From Pseudomonadota bacterium (GTDB taxonomy: Bacteria; Pseudomonadota; Alphaproteobacteria; Reyranellales; Reyranellaceae), in contig JAFEBU010000056.1 of assembly GCA_018242505.1 (NCBI GenBank), forward strand, positions 21,479-85,478: DNA of 64,000 nt, in the 5' to 3' direction. Below the pieces are notes generated by a model. It had not been told where the DNA came from. It saw only the letters and a list, made by a program, of their open reading frames with translations, and made no database searches. The translations under genes were made by a program, and so were the position numbers. This document shows, one piece after another, positions 52,969 to 60,018 of the stretch (within the stretch, counting starts at the first letter, position 1; each line of letters starts with the position of its first letter).

Positions 52969-53478
52969 TCAGCGGCCACCGCCGCGCACGCGCCGGTCGA
53001 CCTCGATCCGCTCGACCGGATCGAGGAGGCCCAGCATCACTTTGCGAAAGCCCTCGACCGCTTCGGCGCCGGTCTCGCGATAGGCGCGAGCGAAGCGCTG
53101 GCTTTGCCGTTCGGTCAGCTCGCGTTCCAGCGCCTGGCCCTTCTCGGTGAGCCAGAGCCGGCGCTCGCGTCGGTCCCGGGGGCCGCTCTTCTGCTCGACA
53201 TATTGCTGCTCGAGCAAATCCTTCAGCACCCGGCTGATCGATTGCTTGGTGACCTTGAGAATCGACAGCAGGTGACCGACGGTCTGGCCGGGATGACGGC
53301 CGATGAAATAGAGCGCGCGATGGTGCGCACGACCTAGCTGATAGCGCTTGAGATGCTGGTCGATCTCGAAAGTGAAATCGCGATAGGCGTAGAACATGAG
53401 TTCGATGCCTTGTCGCAGCTCTTCGTCACGCAGAAACAGCGGGTTAGCAGGAGATCTCGTTTCCACCATCACGGACAT
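52969..53478 (-). CDS. MarR family regulator (PetP-like)
   Basis: This 169-residue winged-helix protein contains the MarR domain LGRAHHRALYFIGRHPGQTVGHLLSILKVTKQSISRVLKDLLEQQYVE in its DNA-binding portion (shortened here to fit the family), with the wing RDRRERRLWLTEKG. It precedes the response regulator by five bases and is divergent from the aminotransferase gene. A perfect 17-bp palindrome in the aminotransferase promoter is a likely binding site. PetP-type MarR proteins are its nearest named analogues. Confidence 0.88.
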   Translation of the reverse strand: MSVMVETRSPANPLFLRDEELRQGIELMFYAYRDFTFEIDQHLKRYQLGRAHHRALYFIGRHPGQTVGHLLSILKVTKQSISRVLKDLLEQQYVEQKSGPRDRRERRLWLTEKGQALERELTERQSQRFARAYRETGAEAVEGFRKVMLGLLDPVERIEVDRRVRGGGR

Positions 53479-53636
53479 GTCTTCTGCGTTTGCGGCGGCA
53501 CTATAGAGGGTCGGGGTCGCGTTGACACCGCACGCCGGCCTCGCGACGGCGGAAAATGCGCAGAATGTGGCTGCCGAAGGGCGACGCGACTACTCCTCCC
53601 GAACAGGGCATATATCATCGCTTTCGGACAGGATTC

Positions 53637-53666
53637 TTGACATGGTCAATAGTATTGACCTATTTA
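53637..53666 (+). promoter_or_regulatory. Promoter with an embedded MarR-type operator
   Basis: TTGACA (53637-53642) and TATTTA (53661-53666) form a promoter with an 18-base spacer. The spacer holds the palindrome GGTCAATA-G-TATTGACC (53644-53660), whose 8-base arms are perfect. Such a placement fits repression by a dimeric regulator. The start codon of the aminotransferase gene is 67 bases downstream of the -10 box. The MarR gene is divergent from it. Confidence 0.65.
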
Positions 53667-53732
53667 GGCATAAGATTGCGTTCTGTGGCGTCTAAAAGAT
53701 GTCTTTGGAATCATACGGACGGAGAAATTGCA

Positions 53733-54665
53733 ATGTCCTTAACCATGGCAGACCGTGAAGGTTGGATCTGGTGCGACGGCAAGCTGGTGCCCTGGCGCGA
53801 GGCGAGGGCCCACGTCCTGACCCATGCGCTGCACTACGGCTCGGCCGTGTTCGAGGGCGAGCGCATCTACGAGGGTCGCGTGTTTCGTCTCGCCGCGCAC
53901 AGCGCCCGGCTGATCAACTCGGCACGCCTTCTGGATTACGAACTGCCATGGACGCGCGAAGAGATCGACGAGGCGACGCGGGCGGTGGTGAAAGCCAACG
54001 ACCTCGCCTCCGGCTACGTGCGGCCGATCGCCTGGCGCGGTTCGGAGGTGATGGGCGTGTCGGCGATCGGCACGACCGTGCATCTAGCCATCGCGCCCTG
54101 GGCGCAGGAGGGCCAGCTCTCGGTGCAGGTGAAGCCAGGTGGCATCAAGATGACGATGGCCAACTATCGGCGACCGTCGCCGGAGGTGGCGCCGGGCGCC
54201 GCCAAGGCTGCCGGCCTCTACATCATCTGCGGCATAGAGAAGGATCGTGCGCTCAGGGCGGGCTTCGACGATGCCCTGATGCTCGACTGGCAGGGGCGGC
54301 TTGCCGAATCGACAGGCGCCAATGTCTTCCTGGCCTTGGGCGGCAAGCTTGTGACGCCCAAGGTCGAGAATTTCCTCGACGGCATCACGCGGCGTGCGGT
54401 CATCGGCATGGCGCAGAAGCGCGGATGGATTGTCGAGGAGCGCGCTGTGATGCCGCGGGAACTCGACGATACCAGCGAGGTTTTCCTGTGTGGTTCCGCC
54501 GCCGAGATCGTCCCGGTAGGCTCGATCGACCAGCGACCCTACCAGGTCGGGCCGATGACTCGGACCCTGATGGCCGACTATGCCGAACTGGTGCGGCGGA
54601 CCGATTGCGAAGGGTTCGGCGAATCGGCCCATTTCGCGCAGCCGGCGCATGCGAAAGCAGCATAA
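53733..54665 (+). CDS. Class IV aminotransferase (branched-chain aminotransferase type)
   Basis: This 310-residue PLP-dependent enzyme is of fold type IV. The motif HVLTHALHYGSAVFEGERIYEG is typical, the catalytic lysine is in APGAAKAAGLYI, and LMLDWQGRLAESTGANVFL follows. Substrates could be branched-chain keto acids, D-amino acids or 4-amino-4-deoxychorismate; the family pattern favours the BCAT type. It is a second BCAT-like gene beside ilvE. GGAG lies 9 bases upstream of the ATG, and its promoter carries the MarR-type palindrome. Confidence 0.88.
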   Translation: MSLTMADREGWIWCDGKLVPWREARAHVLTHALHYGSAVFEGERIYEGRVFRLAAHSARLINSARLLDYELPWTREEIDEATRAVVKANDLASGYVRPIAWRGSEVMGVSAIGTTVHLAIAPWAQEGQLSVQVKPGGIKMTMANYRRPSPEVAPGAAKAAGLYIICGIEKDRALRAGFDDALMLDWQGRLAESTGANVFLALGGKLVTPKVENFLDGITRRAVIGMAQKRGWIVEERAVMPRELDDTSEVFLCGSAAEIVPVGSIDQRPYQVGPMTRTLMADYAELVRRTDCEGFGESAHFAQPAHAKAA

Positions 54666-54710
54666 CGCGTCGGCTTGACAGGTCCGCCGCGTAGCAGTTT
54701 GTTTACTGAC

Positions 54711-54812
54711 GTCCGAGGGGTGTCCGGTCTTCGCGTAGAGGCCGGTCTGAGACAGCCGGAACGGCTGAACCCTTTGAACCTGATCCGGGTCATGCCGGCG
54801 AAGGAACGGGAG
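54711..54812 (+). ncRNA. TPP riboswitch (THI element)
   Basis: The conserved parts of the TPP aptamer are present: AGGGGTGTCC (about 54716-54725), CTGAGA (54747-54752) and the downstream CTGATCCGGGTCATGCCGG (about 54780-54798) with GAAGGAACGGGAG. It lies directly upstream of thiO, and its 3' side overlaps the thiO Shine-Dalgarno. Bound TPP should therefore block translation of the operon. A TTGACA at 54675-54680 may be its -35 box. Confidence 0.92.
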
Positions 54813-54819
54813 TTTTCGG

Positions 54820-55854
54820 TTGAGCCAGTCAAGAGTCATTGTCGTTGGTGCCGGCGTTGCGGGCCTCTGCTGCGCGCTCGAGCTCAGTGAACGCGGCTAC
54901 CCCGTCGAGGTGGTCGATCGCGGCCGGGCACTGGGCGACGGCTGCTGCTCGTGGATGGCGGGCGGCATGCTGGCGCCGTGGTGCGAACGCGCCACGACGG
55001 AGCCGGTGGTCGCCACCCGCGGCGAGTCGTCGATCGACTGGTGGGTGCAACGCTTTCCGGGCACCGTCCGCAAAGGCAGTCTGGTGGTGGCGCAGCCGCG
55101 CGATGCCGGCGAGCTATCGCGCTTCGCCGGTCGCACCGAGAACTTCGAATGGCTCGACGGTGAGCGCCTTGCCGAACTCGAGCCCGATCTCGCGGGTCGC
55201 TTCCGCCGTGCGTTGTTCTTCCCGCAAGAGGCGCATCTCGATCCGCGGCGGGCGCTGGCGGCGCTCGCCGAGGCGTTGCGTCGGCGAGACGTGCCGATTC
55301 GGTTCGGCGTCGATTTTCCGGCGACTCAGTCGCGGCACGAACTGCCCGGGCGCGAGCTGGTCGTCGATTGCCGCGGTCTTGCCGCGCGCGACGCGCTCGC
55401 CGATCTGCGCGGCGTGCGTGGCGAGATGCTGGTGATCCGGTCGCGCGATATCGACTTCTCACGGCCGGTCCGGATGCTGCATCCGCGCATCCCGCTCTAT
55501 CTCGTGCCGCGCGGCGAGGGCGTGTTCATGGTCGGCGCCACCATGATCGAAAGCGAGGCGCGCGGCGGGCCGACCGTGCGTTCGGCCGTCGACCTCCTGA
55601 ACGCAGCCTATGCGTTGCATCCGGCGTTCGGCGAGGCCGAGATCCTGGAGATCAATGCAGATGTGCGGCCGGCGTTTCCCGATAATCTGCCGGCAGTCCG
55701 GCGGGAGGGTCGGGTCCTCCATGCCAATGGCCTCTACCGCCACGGCTTCCTGCTGTCGCCGTGGCTGGCGCGTGAGGTCGCGGCCCGAGTGGCCGGTTTG
55801 AATTCCTCCCTGGAGACGATCGATGCGGATCTACGTGAACGGCGACAAGCATGA
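54820..55854 (+). CDS. thiO: Glycine oxidase ThiO
   Basis: This 344-residue FAD oxidase oxidises glycine to dehydroglycine (iminoacetate) for thiazole synthesis in aerobes. It has the FAD-binding VVGAGVAGLCCALELSERG near the N-terminus, DDxx-like MAGGMLAPWCE and the C-terminal VRPAFPDNLPAVRR and NGLYRHGFLLSPWLA. The start is TTG at 54820, immediately after the riboswitch, with GGGAG seven bases upstream. The TTG is weak and may keep expression low. It overlaps thiS. Confidence 0.9.
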   Translation: MSQSRVIVVGAGVAGLCCALELSERGYPVEVVDRGRALGDGCCSWMAGGMLAPWCERATTEPVVATRGESSIDWWVQRFPGTVRKGSLVVAQPRDAGELSRFAGRTENFEWLDGERLAELEPDLAGRFRRALFFPQEAHLDPRRALAALAEALRRRDVPIRFGVDFPATQSRHELPGRELVVDCRGLAARDALADLRGVRGEMLVIRSRDIDFSRPVRMLHPRIPLYLVPRGEGVFMVGATMIESEARGGPTVRSAVDLLNAAYALHPAFGEAEILEINADVRPAFPDNLPAVRREGRVLHANGLYRHGFLLSPWLAREVAARVAGLNSSLETIDADLRERRQA

Positions 55855-56020
55855 GATCCAGCCCGGTACGCTCGCCGCGGCACTGGAAGCGCTGGGCTTT
55901 GGCGGACGCAAGATCGCAACGGCGGTGAATGGCCGCTTCGTTGCCGCCGCCTCGAGACCTGCCACCAAGCTTGCCGAGGGCGACAAGGTCGAGATCGTAG
56001 CGCCCATGCAGGGAGGGTGA
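55823..56020 (+). CDS. thiS: Sulfur carrier protein ThiS
   Basis: This 65-residue ubiquitin-like sulfur carrier ends in the C-terminal Gly-Gly (APMQGG) that is adenylated and thiocarboxylated by ThiF and its partners. It donates sulfur to ThiG for thiazole formation. The start overlaps the end of thiO by 32 bases, and the stop is three bases before the thiG start. Confidence 0.92.
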   Translation: MRIYVNGDKHEIQPGTLAAALEALGFGGRKIATAVNGRFVAAASRPATKLAEGDKVEIVAPMQGG

Positions 56021-56023
56021 GCG

Positions 56024-56797
56024 ATGCCCTTCTATGGCGTCGAGCTGAAATCGCGCCTGCTGCTCGGCACGGCGCGCTATCCCTCGCCGAAGATCCTGGG
56101 AGAGGCGATCCAGGCATCGGGTGCGGATGTCGTGACGGTTTCCCTGCGTCGCGAAGCGGGACCCGAGCAGGCGGGACAAAGCTTCTGGTCGCTGGTGCGC
56201 TCGCTCGGCGTGCGCGTGCTGCCCAATACCGCGGGCTGCCATACGGTGAGGGAAGCCGTGACGACCGCCCACATGGCGCGCGAGATGTTCGAGACGCCGT
56301 GGATCAAGCTCGAAGTGATCCGCGATGACGACACGCTGCAGCCCGATGTCTTCGGCCTGGTCGAAGCCGCGCGCGTGCTGTCGGAAGAAGGCTTCGAGGT
56401 CTTTCCCTACACCATCGAGGATCTCGCGGTTGCCGACCGCCTGGTCGAGGCAGGCTGCCGCGTGCTGATGCCGTGGGGCGCGCCGATCGGCTCGGCCCGG
56501 GGCCTCAACAACCTCTATGGTCTGCGGGCTTTGCGCGCCCATTTCCCCGACATTCCGCTCGTGGTCGACGCCGGGCTCGGCGTGCCGTCCCATGCCGCCG
56601 CGGCGATGGAGCTCGGCTACGACGCCGTCCTGTTGAACACTGCCGTCGCAGAAGCCGGCGATCCGGTGGCGATGGCCAGGGCCTTTGCGCTTGCCATCGA
56701 GGCAGGCCACATGGCGTTCAAGGCAAAGCCAATGGAACCGCGCGACATGGCCGTCCCGTCGACGCCGATGATGGGCCGCGCGGCGCTCGGAGATTGA
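56024..56797 (+). CDS. thiG: Thiazole synthase ThiG
   Basis: This 257-residue TIM-barrel enzyme makes the thiazole phosphate from DXP, ThiS thiocarboxylate and dehydroglycine. The family's ELKSRLLLGTARYPSP and WIKLEVIRDD (Schiff-base lysine) are present, along with LMPWGAPIGSARGLNN and GLGVPSHAAAAMELGYDAVLLNTAV. It ends two bases before the thiE start. Confidence 0.94.
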   Translation: MPFYGVELKSRLLLGTARYPSPKILGEAIQASGADVVTVSLRREAGPEQAGQSFWSLVRSLGVRVLPNTAGCHTVREAVTTAHMAREMFETPWIKLEVIRDDDTLQPDVFGLVEAARVLSEEGFEVFPYTIEDLAVADRLVEAGCRVLMPWGAPIGSARGLNNLYGLRALRAHFPDIPLVVDAGLGVPSHAAAAMELGYDAVLLNTAVAEAGDPVAMARAFALAIEAGHMAFKAKPMEPRDMAVPSTPMMGRAALGD

Positions 56798-56799
56798 CC

Positions 56800-57402
56800 A
56801 TGATCGACCGCTTCTATCCCGTCGTGCCCGATGCCGACTGGGTGGCGCGCCTGGTGCCGGCCGGCGCGCGCTTCATCCAGCTCCGCATCAAGGACAAGCC
56901 CGATGCGGAGCTGCGCAGCCAGGTGCGGGCGGCCAAGGCGGTGTGCGCCGCACATGGCGCCGACCTGATCGTCAACGACTATTGGCAGATCGCCATCGAC
57001 GAGAAATGCACCTGGGTCCATCTCGGCCAGGAGGATCTGGCGACCGCCGACGTGAAGGCGATCCGCCGCGCCGGTCTGCTGCTGGGCGTCAGCACGCACG
57101 ACCATGCCGAACTGGAGAAGGGCCTCGCCGCCGATCCCGACTACGTGGCGCTCGGCCCGATCTATCCCACGCTCCTCAAGAAGATGCCGTGGGCGCCGCA
57201 GGGGCTGGAACGGATCGGCGAATGGAAGAAGCTGATCGGCAACAAGCCTCTGGTGGCGATCGGCGGCCTCACCGTCGAGCGCGCGGGGCTCTGCCTTGCT
57301 GCCGGCGCCGACTCGGCCGCGGTGGTCGGCGACATCGTCAATCATGCCGATCCGATGGGCCAGACGAAGGCGTGGCTCGCCGCAACGAGGGTGGCAGCAT
57401 GA
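56800..57402 (+). CDS. thiE: Thiamine phosphate synthase ThiE
   Basis: This 200-residue enzyme joins HMP-PP with thiazole phosphate to make thiamine phosphate. The ThiE motifs visible are ARFIQLRIKDKPD, LIVNDYWQIAIDEKCTWVHLGQEDL and DYVALGPIYPTLLKK, with IGGLTVERAGLCLAAGADS near the end. The sequence is shorter and somewhat divergent from E. coli ThiE but keeps the active-site shape. Its stop overlaps the thiF ATG. Confidence 0.88.
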   Translation: MIDRFYPVVPDADWVARLVPAGARFIQLRIKDKPDAELRSQVRAAKAVCAAHGADLIVNDYWQIAIDEKCTWVHLGQEDLATADVKAIRRAGLLLGVSTHDHAELEKGLAADPDYVALGPIYPTLLKKMPWAPQGLERIGEWKKLIGNKPLVAIGGLTVERAGLCLAAGADSAAVVGDIVNHADPMGQTKAWLAATRVAA

Positions 57403-58367
57403 CAGACCGCTATGCACGACAGACGATCCTCGGTGAGGTTGGCACTGCCGGCCAGGCGAGGCTTGCCGCGGCGTCGGTGCTGGTGGTGGGCGCAGGCGGG
57501 CTCGGCTGCCCGGTGCTGCAATATCTCGTCGGCGCGGGCGTCGGAACGCTGCTGGTCGTCGACCACGACACGGTCGAGGAGAGCAACCTTCATCGCCAGC
57601 CGTTGTTTGCCATGCCGGATCTCGGCGTGGCGAAAGCCGAGGCCGCCCGCGCGACCCTGCGGCGCTTCAATCCCGGCGTCTCGGTCGAGGCGATCGTCGA
57701 GCGGCTGACGCCGCAGAACGCCGCGGACCTGGTGGCGCGCGCCGACGTGATCGTCGATGCGGCCGACAGTTTCGCCGTCACCTACATCCTGAGCGATGCC
57801 TGCAGCGCAGCCGCCAAGCCCTTGATCAGCGCGTCGGTGATCGGGCTCACCGGCTATGTCGGCGTGTTCTGCGGCGGCGGGCCGAGCTACCGTGCCGTGT
57901 TTCCCGATGTTTCGATCGACGGCGGGACCTGCGCGACAGTGGGCGTTCTCGGAACGGCCGTTGCGGTGCTGGGGAGCCTGCAGGCCCATCTGGCGCTGCA
58001 TCTCCTGCTGAAGCTCGAACCCACTGTGCTGGGCCGGGTGACGACGTTCGATGCGAAGAGGCTCGTCTTCGGCGGCTTCGGCTTCGAAGGCAGTCCGGAG
58101 CCGGAAGCGTCCGTGCCCTTCATCTCGCCCGCCGCGGTCATGGCGGACGATCTTGTGGTCGACTTGCGCGGCCTCGACGAGGCGCCGGTCTCGCCGTTTG
58201 CCGGCGCACGGCGCCTGGACGTCGACCATGTCGAGGAGATCGTCACGCAACCTCCACCGACACAGCGCATTGTCCTTTGTTGCCGCAGCGGCCAGCGGTC
58301 CCTGATGGCGGCCGATCGGTTGCTGGGACGGGGACTTGCCAATCTTGCGCTGGTGGCTTTGGGATGA
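57399..58367 (+). CDS. thiF: ThiF/MoeB/HesA adenylyltransferase with C-terminal rhodanese domain
   Basis: This 322-residue protein has the E1-like adenylation domain (VLVVGAGGLGCPVLQYL, DHDTVEESNLHRQ, GTCATVGVLG) and a short C-terminal rhodanese-like domain with the catalytic cysteine in CCRSGQRS. The fusion suggests it both activates ThiS and supplies sulfur. The zinc-binding CxxC pairs found in E. coli ThiF are not seen. It overlaps thiE (ATGA). No thiC or thiD is present in this window. Confidence 0.88.
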   Translation: MTDRYARQTILGEVGTAGQARLAAASVLVVGAGGLGCPVLQYLVGAGVGTLLVVDHDTVEESNLHRQPLFAMPDLGVAKAEAARATLRRFNPGVSVEAIVERLTPQNAADLVARADVIVDAADSFAVTYILSDACSAAAKPLISASVIGLTGYVGVFCGGGPSYRAVFPDVSIDGGTCATVGVLGTAVAVLGSLQAHLALHLLLKLEPTVLGRVTTFDAKRLVFGGFGFEGSPEPEASVPFISPAAVMADDLVVDLRGLDEAPVSPFAGARRLDVDHVEEIVTQPPPTQRIVLCCRSGQRSLMAADRLLGRGLANLALVALG

Positions 58368-58403
58368 GGATTCTACGCGCTCGTTGAGCGAAGGATGGCT
58401 GTC

Positions 58404-58646
58404 ATGACGCACGTCACCGATCAGACCGTACTCAAGCACATCGAGCAACTGGTCGTGGAGGAGAAGAAACTCTACGCCAAGGGCGACATCTCGGACGAAG
58501 AAAAGGAGCGGCTCGATCGCATCAACGTCGAGCTCGATCGCTGCTGGGACCTGCTGCGCCAGCGGCGCGCGCTGCGCGAGTTCGGCCGCAATCCGGACGA
58601 GGCCGAAGTGCGGTCGGCGAAGATCGTGGAGAACTACAAGGGTTGA
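58404..58646 (+). CDS. DUF2630 family protein
   Basis: This 80-residue helical protein starts MTHVTDQTVLKHIEQLVVEEKKL and has the family's conserved DRCWDLLRQRRALREFG. The function is unknown. The ATG at 58404 is preferred because AAGGA is eight bases upstream; one at 58395 adds three residues. It follows the thiamine operon by 36 bases and converges on moaE. Confidence 0.82.
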   Translation: MTHVTDQTVLKHIEQLVVEEKKLYAKGDISDEEKERLDRINVELDRCWDLLRQRRALREFGRNPDEAEVRSAKIVENYKG

Positions 58647-58661
58647 ATGGCAGGGTAGCCG

Positions 58662-59132
58662 CTACTTCTTTTCCCATCGTTTTGCCGCCGCGTCGTCGCC
58701 TTCATGGGCGTCGACCCACTTCTCGCCGGCCGGTGTCTCCTCGAGCTTCCAGAACGGCGCTTTGGTCTTGAGCCAATCGACCAGGAATTCGCAGGCCTCG
58801 AACGCCGCTTCCCGATGCGGCGAGCCAACGGCGACGAGGACAATGCGGTCGCCGGCGGCGAGCCGGCCGTAGCGATGCACGATCAAGGTGGCCTCGAGCG
58901 GCCAGCGGCGCCGCGCCTCGGCCTCGATCTCCTCCAGGGCCGTCTCGGTCATGCCCGGATAGTGTTCCAGAGTGAGCGCATCGATGCGTTCGCGATGCAG
59001 GCCCTCGCGGACATGCCTCTCGCGCACCAGTCCGACGAACAGGGCAAGTCCGCCGATGTTCGTGTTGCCCGCGGTCAGGGCTGCGATCTCGGCGCCGACA
59101 TCGAAGTCTGCCTCCTGGACCCGGACGGACAC
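58662..59132 (-). CDS. moaE: Molybdopterin synthase catalytic subunit MoaE
   Basis: This 156-residue subunit transfers sulfur from MoaD thiocarboxylate to precursor Z to make molybdopterin. Motifs include FVGLVRERHVREG, LEHYPGMTETALEEIEAEARRRW and the KTKAPFWKLEE region with its active-site lysines. The start is GTG at 59132, with GGGAGG eight bases upstream, overlapping the end of moaD. It is co-transcribed with moaD, pgsA and uvrC. Confidence 0.92.
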   Translation of the reverse strand: MSVRVQEADFDVGAEIAALTAGNTNIGGLALFVGLVRERHVREGLHRERIDALTLEHYPGMTETALEEIEAEARRRWPLEATLIVHRYGRLAAGDRIVLVAVGSPHREAAFEACEFLVDWLKTKAPFWKLEETPAGEKWVDAHEGDDAAAKRWEKK

Positions 59133-59136
59133 GGCA

Positions 59137-59388
59137 TCAACCTCCCGTGAAGGGCGGGAAGAAGGCGACTTCCCGGGCGCCGGCAAGCGGCGTGTCGAAC
59201 GGCGCGGTGCGATGGTCGACCGCCGCACCGAAGGCCGCGCCTTCGGACAACGCCTCGGCGTGTCCGTTGCTCTTCGTGCGCAGCCAGGCGACGAGGTCGC
59301 CGACCGTTCGCACGTCGGCCGGCGGTTCGACCTGCTCCTCCGCGACGCCGACCGTGCGCTTCATCCAGGCGAAATACCTCACTTTCAT
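59137..59388 (-). CDS. moaD: Molybdopterin synthase sulfur carrier subunit MoaD
   Basis: This 83-residue ubiquitin-like protein ends in the required Gly-Gly (PFTGG), the site of thiocarboxylation. The N-terminal VRYFAWMKRTVG and central VGDLVAWLRTK match MoaD. The ATG overlaps the pgsA stop (ATGA), so translation is coupled. Confidence 0.92.
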   Translation of the reverse strand: MKVRYFAWMKRTVGVAEEQVEPPADVRTVGDLVAWLRTKSNGHAEALSEGAAFGAAVDHRTAPFDTPLAGAREVAFFPPFTGG

Positions 59389-59954
59389 TCGGCGCCGCCC
59401 GGCGGCACATCTTCCGCCATATGATGCAAACCGGTTCGGAGATAATCGTAGCCCGTCACCAGGGTCAGGCCGGCGGCGATCCAGATCAACCAAAGGCCGA
59501 CGACGGTGACCCACGGCGGGCCGGCATCGCCCACCAGCAGGAAGGCGATGGCCATCATTTGCACCGTTGTCTTCCATTTGGCGAGCTGGCTGACCGGAAG
59601 CCCGACACGTAGCTCGGCCAGGAACTCGCGCAGGCCGGAGACCAGGATTTCGCGTGCCAGGATGATCAGGGCGGCAAATACATGGACGCCGTTCAGGGGG
59701 CCGTCCTGCACCAGCATGACGAGCACCGCGGCGACCAGCAGCTTGTCGGCGATCGGATCGAGAAAGCGTCCGAGACGGGAGATCTGGTGGTAGCGACGCG
59801 CGAAATAGCCGTCGAACCAGTCGGTGATGGCCGCAGCGGCGAACAGGAACACGGCCACCCATGGCGACCACGGCCGGTTGAGCCACAGGCAGGCGACGAC
59901 CAGTGGGATCGCCACGATCCGTGACAGGGTGAGGATGTTGGCGGTGTTCAGCAT
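59385..59954 (-). CDS. pgsA: CDP-diacylglycerol-glycerol-3-phosphate 3-phosphatidyltransferase
   Basis: This 189-residue membrane enzyme is on the phosphatidylglycerol pathway. The CDP-alcohol phosphotransferase motif DG-xx-AR-x8-G-xxx-D-xxx-D is present in DWFDGYFARR and GRFLDPIADK. Four or more membrane spans follow. I chose the ATG at 59954 (MLNTANILTLSRI) because it fits the family's start; an earlier ATG at 59984 adds ten residues. Confidence 0.9.
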   Translation of the reverse strand: MLNTANILTLSRIVAIPLVVACLWLNRPWSPWVAVFLFAAAAITDWFDGYFARRYHQISRLGRFLDPIADKLLVAAVLVMLVQDGPLNGVHVFAALIILAREILVSGLREFLAELRVGLPVSQLAKWKTTVQMMAIAFLLVGDAGPPWVTVVGLWLIWIAAGLTLVTGYDYLRTGLHHMAEDVPPGGAE

Positions 59955-60018
59955 GATGCCTACAGAAGCATAAAGCCCATTCACCGCCGCCTGTCACCCG
60001 AAGGTGCGGCGAAGGGGC

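Noticed and set aside
56943..57398. N-terminal extension of ThiF
   Set aside because: It lies in another frame of thiE and has no domain; the ATGA overlap with thiE gives a normal ThiF start.
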